A stretch of DNA of 64,000 bases, from contig QJPP01000283.1 of assembly GCA_003996215.1 (NCBI GenBank), positions 526,501 through 590,500 on the forward strand, written 5' to 3'. The position numbers and the translations under genes are program-made. Positions 46,287 through 57,339 of the stretch are shown one piece after another (within the stretch, counting starts at the first letter, position 1; each line of letters begins with the position of its first letter). This stretch comes from Jaltomata sinuosa (taxonomy: Eukaryota; Streptophyta; Magnoliopsida; Solanales; Solanaceae). The notes under the pieces were generated by a model. That model saw nothing but the letters and a program-made list of their open reading frames with translations. It was not told the DNA's origin and did not search any database.

Positions 46287-48667
46287 TGTAACACTCCAGA
46301 AATCAAACCAGCTTTCTAAGTTTAAATCTCTGAAAAAATTCCAAGTTTCTCGGGATTACGGGTCTAAACCATGGATTTTGGTTTGAACCACGACTCATGG
46401 AATTGAATAGTGGTTTAGGTCCTACAAGAATCAATATCTGGTCTGAGACCATGAGTGCACTCTACGGGCCATAGTTCATTCTACGGACCATAAAGTTAAC
46501 TCGTGAAACTCAGGTCTGGGGTTTGTTCTATTTCCAAGAACTATGGGTGAACATCACAGACCATAATCCACTCGATGAGTCATACTGTTGACTCATAATT
46601 CCTCTTCTGTAGCTTGACTGCTGAGCCAGGAATGACGACTGAGTCTACAGCCCATAAATCATTCTACAGACCGTACTATGGACTCGTAAAAATCCTTCTG
46701 TAGCTGATCATTTGGGTCAGGAACCACGAGTGGAAATCATGAGTCGTGTTCCAGTCTACGACCCATGAATCCACCCTTAGAACCTGAAGCCAAACTTTTT
46801 ATAGCTTTTCTCCAATTAAATCTTAGGGGTATTTTTGTAATTTTCCACTCTTTTAACTCCTATACTAAGTCGTTTTAAGCCTATTTAGAAGGGGTTTTAT
46901 TCCCACTTAGCCCAAGTTTTCTCCCATTCTTTCAATCAAGTTCCAAAAGAAGAAAAAGGAGTTCCATCCCCTCAAGCTTCAAGTTAGGGTTTTAAGATCC
47001 ATAGCAAGGGATTCAATCCAAGTCTCCATTCTTCTCAATTCTTAGTGGGCTGGCTTCAAATAAGGTATGTGGGTATTCAATAAGGGATTTCCTTCACCTT
47101 TATGCCCAAAACCCCAATCTTCTAAATTGATTTTATGAATTTCTAAATTAGGGTTCTTAACCAATTCTCATGGGTTCTTCTATAAATTATTTCCTCGTGA
47201 TTCTTCTATGGATTCTAACTCTAAATTGCATGACTTTGTATAGATTTTTATAAGTGGTTTCCTATTCATGATTTTAAGGCTAATCCTTGTTCAATTTATG
47301 AAACTTGGGTTCTAACCCAAATTGGGGAAAACTTATGGGTTCAGTTTTAAAGAATAAGTTCATGGTTTCTCATTACTTATCTATGACTTAATTGAGATTT
47401 CTTGATTGATTTCAAAAGCCCATGCATTAAAGATGATTTCTAGTATGATTCTAATGAATAGCAAGTTTTCAAGTGAAAGTTAGCATGATTAGATCACATG
47501 ACCTTATGTATTTATGAAATTGCATGCCTAATTCTTCAAGTTATGAATTTAGAAAGAAGGGTATATTTGAATTATGACCATGCTAAGTTTTCAGATTTAT
47601 GAATTGAAATTGCATGACATCTAATATGTCTTTATGATTTTCAAACATATTTAAGATCAGATATGTCATTAGTTATGATCAATTTTGATATCAGATATGC
47701 CCCAGTATTATATGAGTTATAAGTATGTTTTTGGGAGTAGTATTTAGCACTGAGTTGGATGGGGTTAGAGTACCCTTAGTCCCATAACTACGTGCCCCCG
47801 TAGGTTTATAAGTCCCCTCTGTTGGGAATTAGATTACTGATCATGCCACAGTCATGCCTTTATACCCTCGCAAGGTATATTGGGTCCTCTAGATGGGGAG
47901 TATACATCGGATTCCATGTAGCTCATATGGTATATGTTGGTTAGGGAACCTCCCACAGAAACAATTTCAGATTTTAAGTGCATTGACTCTTTGCTTTCAG
48001 ATTTCAGAATTTCTATTATTACTATGATCCTAAAGGTATTTTCAACTTATGGTATTGTATGGAGTCATTCTATTACAGATTTTACTATCATTATATGACT
48101 TCAGTTTTAGTTATGCTTTAAGCATGTTTTACTATGACATGTGTATGATAGCAGTTTTAAGCATGCTTTCTAGTATATATATAATACTATATTTATGCAT
48201 ATCTCGCATAGTCAATACATTCCATAGTACTGATCGCATACTTCTTTGTACTGCATCCTATTATGATCTAGATTCTGTAACCCGCTCCCTAGTCCATGGC
48301 TAGTAGATCAGACGCACACCCAGACAACTTGGTGATTCTTCCTTCTTCGAGGACTTGGAGTTTAGTTTCATTTCAGCATTTAGTTTTTTTATTCAGTATT
48401 TCATATTTAGAGTTAGTTGGGGGCCTATCCCAGTAACTCTCCAGTAGTAGAGGCTTTCTGACATAGAGACAGATATTCAGTTGTATTCAGATCTTTAATC
48501 TTAGACTTTATTGATATAACAGATTAAGTTACTCCTTACTTCAGTTAAGCTTCCGTTCTTATGTTTTGCTAAGATTTTAAGTCATGCTAATGCCAGAGGG
48601 TTATCTTGAGATCACTTGTGACCTTAGGTCCCGTGTTACATCTAGGGGGTAGGCTTAAGGCATGACA
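46287..48667 (+). repeat. E8 5' LTR (2381 bp)
   Basis: TGTAACACTCCAGAAATC at the start, ...GGCTTAAGGCATGACA at the end. U3 has a long cluster of CACGACTCATGG, CTACGGGCC and CTACGACCCATG-like words (46365-46795), then TTTTTATAGC (46796-46805) as the TATA-like box. The 3' half includes a CCCTCGCAAGGTATAT segment shared with the other LTR. Confidence 0.88.
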
Positions 48668-48669
48668 AA

Positions 48670-48692
48670 CTTGGTATCAGAGAATCAGGTTT
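48670..48692 (+). promoter_or_regulatory. E8 primer-binding site
   Basis: CTTGGTATCAGAGAATCAGG follows the LTR; TGGTATCAGAG is the Met-type site. Confidence 0.82.
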
Positions 48693-48878
48693 AAGAGTCC
48701 TAGGGTATCTGAAAGCCGCATCAAATAGAGTCTTTTTCATGGGTGTGAAGCACGCTACACTTATGAGAGAGAGTCTATGAGCTGTTTTATGAAAAACTTC
48801 ACTTCTTCATGTTCACTATCGTGCGATAGAGTTTGACTCTACTTACCCTTCTAATTCATTCCTTACGCATTTCAGATA

Positions 48879-49269
48879 ATGTCTCCGCAAAGAAACCTTA
48901 CGAGGAATGCTAATCCGACCATTCCAGATCATGAGGTTATGAATGCAGAATTTTGTGAAGCCATCTGTATGTTAGAACAAGCCATTACAGCTCAGTTGAA
49001 TGAGAAAGAGAAACTAAAGAAGAGGAAGAGGAAGAACAAAAAGACCAGAACATGGAACCAATCATCTTCGTAGCAGAGGTCATCCAAACCAACCCCATCT
49101 TCAATTAGCAAACCTACCCTCAATTCTCAGTTTGGTCATAATAGGGCTTCGAAGACCTTGAGGTACCCTCGTTGTAGTAGATGTGGTAAGTTTCATCTAG
49201 GTGAGTGCCTTTCTGGCAAAGGAGGGTGTTTTGGGTATAGTCAGTTAGATCATAGGATTAGAGATTGCC
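48879..49269 (+). pseudogene. E8 gag remnant lacking its core
   Basis: A frame from ATG 48879 through a TAG at 49071-49073 to 49269. The first 40 codons (RNLTRNANPTIPDHEVMNAEF...) look like the N-terminus of a chromovirus-like gag. Then Lys/Arg-rich sequence jumps directly to knuckles: CSRCGKFHLGEC (49173-49208, C-x2-C-x3-H-x3-C) and CFGYSQLDHRIRDC (second Cys lost). The capsid core between them, normally a few hundred residues, is missing. Confidence 0.65.
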
Positions 49270-51387
49270 TCTCAGCTAAGCAAAGCAACTGTGGTGTTCA
49301 GCTCCAAAATCGATTCCCTTCATTGCCTAGCTAGCTGGGTCAGAGTATTCCTCCAGAAGTTGAATCAGGTACGTCACTAGATTTTCTTCCTTTATGCATC
49401 CATAGTCCTAGGACCCCTATTCTTGTTTGGTTGTGAGTTGTCTTGACCTAGAACAGAGTGGATATATGAGGGTTGATGCCTAGACTTTTAGGCGGAGGAG
49501 AGTCTTAGACTATAGAAGGAGGTGGGTATTTATGCTAAATTCTAGAGTAATGTATGTTCTGTTAGGGCAAAATGATCATAGCTCCTTTGAGAGGTTGGTG
49601 AGAGGTCCATAGCCTTAGAAGGGTAGCATGAATCTAAGAGAGAGATGGTGGGATATAGAATCGGTCAGATTTTGGAGGCTCAGATGGTAATGCTTTTGGG
49701 TGTTAGAACAAAGACAAGAGGGGAGGCAGAAGCTTATTTCCATGCTAGAATCCTAAGTATACTTCTGCCATTACGATACCTTTTGCATGCCTTATGTGTC
49801 AGCGTCATAGTCCTATTTCATATTCACGCTCATATTCAGCTTCTAGAATGATAAGTAATTGCTTCAGATAATGACTCTACTCTTATCCGGCGATTCTATA
49901 AATTCTAGCTTTATGCCCTGAAGGTTGGTAACTATGTAAACTCATGTCTCTCAGTATTCTCGATCCTATTTTCTCAGTTCATTCTTTAGATATGTCTTAA
50001 TGGCAAATCAAATCATGTTACATCATGTATATGCTCAAACCAAATTCTTAAAACGGTTCTCACTTATGATTTCCTGGCTCTAAAGCCCTTGACCTTTGCC
50101 TTTGATAACGGGGGGTGGTGATCCCCATCATTCATGCCTTACATTCCAAGTATGTGGAATACTTATACCTATTTTTCTCAATTCCCCAAGCCTCACCTTG
50201 AGTGACTTGATCACGCTAAGTGTAAGTCAAGATCAATCTGTAATCCTTCATTCGTGATGCTCCAGCTCCCACTCTTTTCTTTCAATTATTCTGGTTGATG
50301 TTGTTATAAGTGTTAGGGGATAAGGCCTTGTAGTAGCCTATATGGGAGGTAGAAGATTCCTTTTCCTAGGTAGTGTACTTGTTCCAACTTGACTTCTAGG
50401 TGTGTAGGCAAATTATGAGGTAAGGATTATTCGTGCGAATTAGTTAGATGAGGAATTTTAGTATGTCCCTCTATAGAAGTTTTGGAAAATGCGACTCCTA
50501 GTTATGATATGGAAGAGGAGAGAAGTCTTAAATAGGGTAAGCTACGAAACCATAAGGTGACCATAGTTATAAGCTTGAATATCATGATGGGATACGTGTG
50601 GATATTTGTTTTGCGCAACTAGTGACCCTTTGGTTGGGAGCCCTAGGTTAGTTGGTTATTATGATAAGAGGGGATACTATCCTTAGAAGACGTTCTTGAT
50701 ACAAGAGATATAGTCGAGATAGGTTTGAACATGGAGGATCAGGTAGTTAAACTCAGACCTTAGTACCTTTATGTGCACTATTGAGGTTGTTAGTTGCAAA
50801 TGGTAGGAGTGGTATTTAGAAAAGAATAGTTTTCTCATATATCTTCTTCTCTCAGTTTGGTGTCCCTTTCGGTTAACTGTGATTTCTAAAGTATGTTTGT
50901 TCTTTATGAGTTTTAGATGAGTTCCTACTCTCATCCTAGACCAGTTATCATGTTGGATATCCAGTTCCTGTCCCATTGGTTGTTCTTACATTCTCAGCAT
51001 GCATACATGTCTCGTGAATCCAACTCAGTTTTTATTTCAATCAGAAGTTGGTTACCACGGTAGTACTTCAGCTTTTACAACTCAGTTGAAGGAGCTACTT
51101 GGGAAGCAGAATCATCCATGAAGGCCAAGTACCCTCACCCTTTTCCTTCCAATACGCTTTAAGCTTGAGGTAGTAGTTTCCCCATTAGTATTTCTATCCT
51201 ATTCTATTCCATCAGTTCCCCTCATGATCTTAGTATACATTCATGTTTTCGGAGTTGATTCAGTCATGTTTTAAGTTGCAAGCTCAGTTTTCATGTTGTT
51301 CTTCATATTTTATGTGTTGTTGATTGGTTGGGATGTTTTCTCTACAGTTTTTGCTTGTTTAGTCTTCATTCAAGGACGAATGATCCC
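49270..51387 (+). other. E8 decayed internal sequence
   Basis: 2.1 kb where protease, RT, RNase H and integrase would lie; I see none of their motifs in any frame. The few open frames (49645-49851 plus, 50976-50683 minus) have no recognisable domain. Confidence 0.55.
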
Positions 51388-51400
51388 AAGGGGGAGATAT
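51388..51400 (+). promoter_or_regulatory. E8 polypurine tract
   Basis: AAGGGGGAGATAT abuts the second LTR at 51401. Confidence 0.8.
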
Positions 51401-53783
51401 TGTAACACCCCGGAAATCAAACCAGCTTTCTAAGTTTAAATCTCTGGAAAAAATTCCAAGTTTCTAGGGATTACGGGTCAAAACCACGGACCGTGGTCTG
51501 AACCACGACTCATGGAATTAAACTGTGGTTTAGGTCCTATAAGAATCAGTCTCTTGTCTGAGACCGCGAGTGCACTCTATGGGCCGTAGTTCATTCTATG
51601 GACCATAAAGTCACCTCGTGGAACTCAGGTCTGGGGTCTGTTCTATTTCCAAAAACTACGAGTGAACATCATGGACCATAATCCACTCGACGGGTCGTCC
51701 TGTTGACTCGTAATTCCTCTTCTACAGCTTGAGTGCTGAGCCAGGAATGACGACTGAGTCTACAGCACGTAGATCATTATACGGACCGTACTGTGGACTC
51801 GTAGAAATCCTTCTGCAGCTGATCATTTGGGTCAGGAACCACGAGTGGAAATGATGAGTCGTGGTCTAGTCTACGACCCGTGGAATCCACTCGTAGAACC
51901 TGAAGCCAAACTTTTTACAGCTTTTCTCCAATTAAATCTCAGGGATATTTTTGTAATTTCCCACTCTTTTAACTCCTATAATAAGTCATTTTAAGCCTAT
52001 TTAGAAGGAGTTTTATTCCCACTTAGCTCAAGTTTTCTCCCATTCTTTCAATCAAGTTCCAAAAGAAGAAAAAGGAGTTCCATCCCCTCAAGCTTCAAGT
52101 TAGGGTTTCAAGCTCCATAGCAAGGGATTCACTACAAGTCTCCATTTTTCTCAATTCTTAGTGGGATGGCTTCAACTAAGTATGTGGGTATTTAATAAGG
52201 GATTTCCTTCACCCTTATACCCAAAACCCCAATCTTCTAAATTAATTTTATGAATTTCTAAATTAGGGTTCTTACACAATTCTCATGGGTTCTTCTATAA
52301 ATTGTTTCCTCATGGTTCTTCTATGGATTCTAACTCTAAATTGCATGATTTTGCATAGGTTTTTATAAGTGATTTTCTATTCATAATTTTAAGGCTAATC
52401 CTTGTCCAATTTATGAAACTTGGGTTCTTACCTAAATTGGGGAAAACTTATGGGTTCAGTTTTAAAGCATAAGTTCATGGTTTCTCATTACTTATCTATG
52501 ACTTAATTGAGATTCCTTAATTGATTTCAAAAGCCCATGTATTAAAGATGGTTTCTAGTATGATTCTAATGAATAGCATGTTTTCAAGTGAAAGTTAGCA
52601 TGATTAGATCACATAACCTTATGTATTTATGAAATTGCATGCCTAATTCTTCAAGTTATGAATTTATAAAGAAGGGTATATTTTGAATTATGGCTATGCT
52701 AAGTTTTCAGATTTATGAATTGAAATTGCATGACATCAGATATGTCTTTATGCTTTTCAAATAGATTTGACATCAGATATGTCATTAGTGATGATCTGTT
52801 TTGACATCAGATATTCCCCGGTATTATATGAGCTATAAGTATGTTTTTGGGAGTAATATTTAGCACTGAGTTGGACGGGGTAAGAGTACCCTTAGTCCCA
52901 GAACTACATGCCCCCATAGGTTTATAAGTCCCCTCTGTTGGGCATCAGATTAGTGATCACACCACAGTCATGCCTTTATACCCTGGCAAGGTATATTGGG
53001 TCCTCTCGATGGGGATATACATCAGATTCCATGTAGCTCTCATGGTTTATGTCGGTTAGAGAACCTCCCACAGAAATAGTTTCAGATTTTAAGTGCATTG
53101 ACTCTTTGCTTTCAGATTTTAGAATTTTTATTATTACTATGATCCTAAAGGTATTTTCAACTTATGGTATTGTATGGAATCATTCTATTATAGATTTTAC
53201 TACCATTATACGACTTCAGTTTTAGTTATGATTTAAGCATGTTTTACTATGACATGTGCATGATATCAGTTTTAAGCATGCTTTCTAGTATATATATAAT
53301 ACTATATTTATGCATATCTCGCATAGTCAATACATTCCATAGTACTGATTGCATACTTCTTTGTACTGCATCCTATTATGATGTAGATTCTGTAACCCGC
53401 TCCCTAGTCCATGGCTAGTAGATCAGACGCACACCCAGACAACTTGGTGAGTCTTCCTTCTTCGAGGACTTGGAGTTTAGTTTCATTTCAGCATTTAGTT
53501 TGTTTATTCAGTATTTCAGTATTTAGAGTTAGCTGGGGGCCTGTCCCAGTAACTCGCCAGTAGTAAAGGCTTTCAGACATAGAGATAGATATTAAGTTGT
53601 ATTCAGATCTTCAATCTTAGACTTTATTTATAGAACAAATTAAGTTGCTCCTTACTTCAGTTAAGCTTCTGTTCTTATGATTTGCTCAGATTTTAAGTCA
53701 TGCTAATGCCAGAGGGTTATCTTGAGATCAGTTGTGATCTTAGGTCCCGTGTTACGTCCAGAGGGTAGGCTCGGGGCATGACA
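51401..53783 (+). repeat. E8 3' LTR (2383 bp)
   Basis: TGTAACACCCCGGAAATC to ...GGCTCGGGGCATGACA, aligning fully with 46287-48667. It keeps more CpG words than the other copy (for example CCACGGACCGTGG against CCATGGATTTTGG), so CpG decay differs between the two LTRs. Confidence 0.88.
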
Positions 53784-54720
53784 TGGTCACACCTAGAATT
53801 TCTCCTTGAATCACATTCGGGGCAAGTTCTAGACGACACATATGCACAAGAACCAAGGTAAAGCCTCACCACACAAGGCATCATGCCACAAGATTTCTTT
53901 TATTAGTCTCAAAATCAATTGGGACAAATGACTTTTGATAAGCTATTCTGATTTCATTAAACACTCATTTGTGAATCGATCAAGCCAACACAAGCATGTG
54001 CAAGTAATGACAAGAGAATGTTTTCCTCAAAAATTCATTTTCCCCTTTCCCTTTTATTTTCAAAAATGTCTTGCCCAGAAAATTTTTCGGTGGTCCTATT
54101 TCGAGACAAACAAACTACGGACTCAAACTAAAACTTGGCATTTTCCCTTAAGAAAGTCGCCTTTAAATCTATCATAGGGAAACACCAACCCGGTTCGACA
54201 CAAAAATAAAAGAAAAGAAAAAGAAAATAAAGAAAAGATTTTGCTCCTTGCGAAAGAACCGTGGTCTAAAGAAAACCCTCGGAGTTTATTGCTAATCTAC
54301 TATTAACAAGGCGATAATCAATTTGCGTGCTCATGAATCATTTGAAAACCAAACCTCAGCGTAGGCATTTAGCATATTTACAAAGCACGGGTAGTACAAC
54401 AATGGGGTGTGTAAGACTAACCCGGCAACACAATCATCAATAATAAAAATCAAGCCCAGCGAGGGCACAATTAAGCTCACAAACATAAACATAACATAAA
54501 GGCCCGACAAGGGCAATATCATCACAATCATCCAAATGTGCCCGACAAGGGCAAATCAAATCTAGCAGGGATTTAAAATGTATCAAGCCCAATCACGGGT
54601 AATCAAAAGCAATAATAAGAAAAAGCACACCCTCCCATTAAAAGAAGAATTACCCTCAATGTTATAGGCTCAATAGGAAAGAAAGGGGTATCTCCCTGGA
54701 GGACTATGCCTTATCATCAA
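53784..54720 (-). other. E7 3' region, ORF2-proximal part, with hairpin array
   Basis: The reverse complement of E1 of about 4030-5060. Hairpins at 54454-54466, 54502-54514, 54540-54552 and 54587-54600 (GCCC-loop-GGG[CT]) correspond one by one to those of E1. No gene. Confidence 0.65.
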
Positions 54721-54759
54721 CAGACTGTCCGTTAGGGCCAGCTCCACCCTTTAGAGAGT

Positions 54760-56127
54760 GCATATCTAATGTGGACTCTCAGAGAACATGCTAAAACTCG
54801 GGGTCTTGATCATCATCTAGCTCCGCATCTCCATCACCTGGAAGCTCAGGCTCATCCTCTATGTAGGCTGCGAACAAGTCATCCATGGGTAACATAAGTT
54901 TTGTGGGGATGAGGTAAGGTGCTCAAATCTGCAACCTCAACTGGCTTCTTTCCTTTTACTTTGGCCACATCCTTCTTGAGTTCTTTCACTGCACCCTCAA
55001 CAACATCCACTCATTTGTAGAGTTTGGAGACACTGTGCACTACCCCTTGCATAGCATTCTTTACCGCTCTTTATATCATACCAGGCAACTTGCTAGCCAA
55101 ATTATTCAACTGCCTTTCATGATTATATGTTTGTCAACCATGTCCTATAAGCCACTTTTGGTCAAAGGCCCTCTTGGTACAGCTGATGTGGGGGTATGTG
55201 TCTGTGCCCCTGATGTAGCCTGAGAAGGAGATGAAGTAGGTGCTTCAGCATCTAACTCAACACCCTCAACATCTATTGTTTCCTCTACTACACGCTTTTT
55301 GAATTTAGGGGCATCCCTGTCGATCTTCTTATCCAAATCAATCACCCCAACTATATAGGTGACTTTATCATAGCTGAATTATGGGATGTCGGCCTTTGCA
55401 CACAACTTGCTGATTAGCACCGGGAAAGGGAATGCATTATTTCCCCTGAGTGATTTCCTTCGAATCACCATCGCTGTGATTTCCCTAAAATTCACATGCT
55501 CCCTGTCATATGGTGGCAACTAGAATGGCCCCCTCTTGAGTTATCTTCTGGTCATTTTGAGAGGGTAGGAATTGGATTCTGACGAGATCATACCAGAGAT
55601 GGGCTTCAAAGTACAGAGTTCTTCTCAAAATGTCACCTCCCACAGTGGCCCACATAGGAGTGGAAAGAGCAAGGATAGCAACGGTTTCATAATATGGTTT
55701 CACTTCTTCTTGCAACTTATCCATGAGAGCAGGTGCAGGTTCAATCGGGTTTCCCTAATAGATGGCATTGATGGAAGCGGGGCTAATGCATACTTTCTTG
55801 TCCCTGACTACAACTGAATTAAAGTTGGGGAAATTTTTTTGCCGATCCTCTATAACCTTTTGAATCCCGAGTGGCTTGATAATCCGCAAAGAACTCCCGC
55901 ACGACCTCCTCATAGTATCCCCAGGGACAACTTGAAAAGGGTACCACTCTCATTAAGCAAATTAACCCAACTTCCCCTAAATTAAAGCTCTACTCTTCAT
56001 TGAATGTCCTATCTTTGTCTCGGATGTAAATGGCCTTTTGACCTGTAACCCCAAAGTGGATTTTAGCCTCCTCAGCCGCTGATGGTTTCTTTAGTTGATG
56101 CTTGGTATTGCCCCTTCTAGAAGATAT
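54760..56127 (-). pseudogene. E7 ORF2, broken copy
   Basis: Collinear with E1 ORF2. The ATG is now ATA (codon at 56127-56125, just after the acceptor at 56131-56132). Recognisable parts include VVREFFADYQA (about 55900), PMWATVGGDILRRTLYFEAH, WYDLVRIQFLPSQNDQK (55630-55560), IDLDKKIDRDAPKFKKR (55345-55295) and an acidic Ser/Thr/Pro stretch ending GPLTKSGL. Multiple stops and at least one frame change are present. No function remains. Confidence 0.7.
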
Positions 56128-56246
56128 GTTCTGCATAAGGACGTTGTGAGCCTAAAAATAACAAACCAAAATCTTTTTGTATTTTTATCATATGTGAAAG
56201 AAAAAGATCAAAAAAAAGTTATCAAACTAGAAAGAAAGGAATGCAA

Positions 56247-56500
56247 CGGTGGGAGGTGGGGTTTGCACCAAGCCATGTGCGTGTCGCACAAGGGCTCTCA
56301 ACAGAATCTTCATCTTGTTTGTTCACTTCACACTTCACTCCTTTTTGGCTCTTCTTGGGTCCATTTCCTTGTTTTCCATCTTTGATCATAAGTACCTGCA
56401 TAAACATCAATAAAGGCCATAAGAACCTCTAAATCTCATCAAAACATAGCAATAATTCATGAATAAAGGCTAAATAAGTTGGTAGATTACCAACTTATCA
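56247..56500 (-). repeat. E7 5' LTR remnant (first 254 bp)
   Basis: Matches the first about 255 bp of the E7 3' LTR, then switches at 56246/56247 to sequence matching the end of the E1 intron (about 2450 onward). This is the deletion junction. Confidence 0.82.
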
Positions 56501-56505
56501 TTGGC
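56501..56505. repeat. TTGGC target-site duplication, right of E7
   Basis: Identical to 43630-43634. Confidence 0.85.
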
Positions 56506-57339
56506 GCTTAGTATCCAAAAAGGAACCGGGGCTAATAGGGAGGCCTACTTAAGTAAGATTGGGATGGCTATCAAGTTAATTAAAGAATGGATACAGGCTC
56601 AAAATTGAGATCTTGGGACATATACATCATTTGGTTGGTTTTTTTTAGGTTTGAGTGACTTAAGCAAAGAAGGCCTATAATCCTTTCCAAAACTTTCTAT
56701 ACGATGACAGTAGCAAGACTAGACAGGCAAGTTCTAGATTGCACACAGAGTAAGAACTGACTAGAGTACCTCACACACACATGGAACAGGATACATTACT
56801 AACTACCATTTATTCAATTGGCATGCTAGTTTAGCAATAGTTATCAAAATCAATACGCGCAATGTCAAAAATTGAGCCTAATAGGTTAGCATGTCAATCA
56901 TGAAGCACATACAATTTTTTTGAAAAGGTCTCAATTTATTCATAAAACAGTTCAACAACAGTTCATGTGTGCAAGTTTATGTTCATGAAAAACTTCTCCT
57001 AACTACTTCTACCTAACACATCACATATCCTAAACATACTGGTTCAACAAAAATAAATGTCCTCGAGAAAAGAACACAGCAAGAAAATGCCAAGGATGGG
57101 GGTACTATAGACCCCTTAGGTTTACACCCAAGCACCACCTGATTTAACATCATGACACGACACGTGTATTTTGATTAATCAAGAATTCATCAAGATACAC
57201 TCTGGACTACCCCCACCCTACCAAAAAAGACATGCATTATCCTTAATGCATAAGAAAAATATAAATGCACGGGAGGTGAGAACATATTTGTGGCAAGAAA
57301 AATATAAATGCACATATTGTGAGAACATACTTGTGGCAT
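56506..57339 (-). other. E6 3' region beyond E7, with 43-bp tandem repeat
   Basis: No gene. A 43-bp unit (AAGAAAAATATAAATGCAC...TTGTGGC) is repeated head to tail at 57252-57294 and 57295-57337. A weak post-ORF motif (minus strand, TTAAATCAGGTGGTGCTTGG) is at 57115-57165. Confidence 0.5.

Larger units (their letters stand above)
46287..53783 (+). mobile_element. E8: Ty3/gypsy element with long LTRs, gag remnant and no pol, inserted in E7
   Basis: Two LTRs of 2381 and 2383 bp enclose only 2.7 kb: primer site, gag remnant, decayed non-coding sequence and polypurine tract AAGGGGGAGA. Removing it rejoins the E7 sequence as predicted from E1. Flanks CGGTT (46282-46286) and TGGTC (53784-53788) are the expected 5-bp duplication with two C/T differences. 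Large LTRs with a short inside make it a deletion derivative or non-autonomous element. Confidence 0.85.
43635..56500 (-). mobile_element. E7: internally deleted relative of E1, interrupted by E8
   Basis: Minus strand: 254-bp remnant of the 5' LTR (56500-56247), then directly the intron end and ORF2, the 3' region (split by E8, 46287-53783), polypurine tract and complete 3' LTR (45118-43635). The perfect TTGGC duplication at both ends shows that the gap is an internal deletion after insertion: most of the 5' LTR, primer site, gag, any pol and the ORF2 leader are gone. Collinear with E1 1-6806 in the remaining parts. Confidence 0.88.

Noticed and set aside
48670..48692. TGGTATCAGAG sites as tRNA genes
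   Set aside because: Only the short stretch complementary to a tRNA 3' end is present, always right at an LTR end; no cloverleaf surrounds it.
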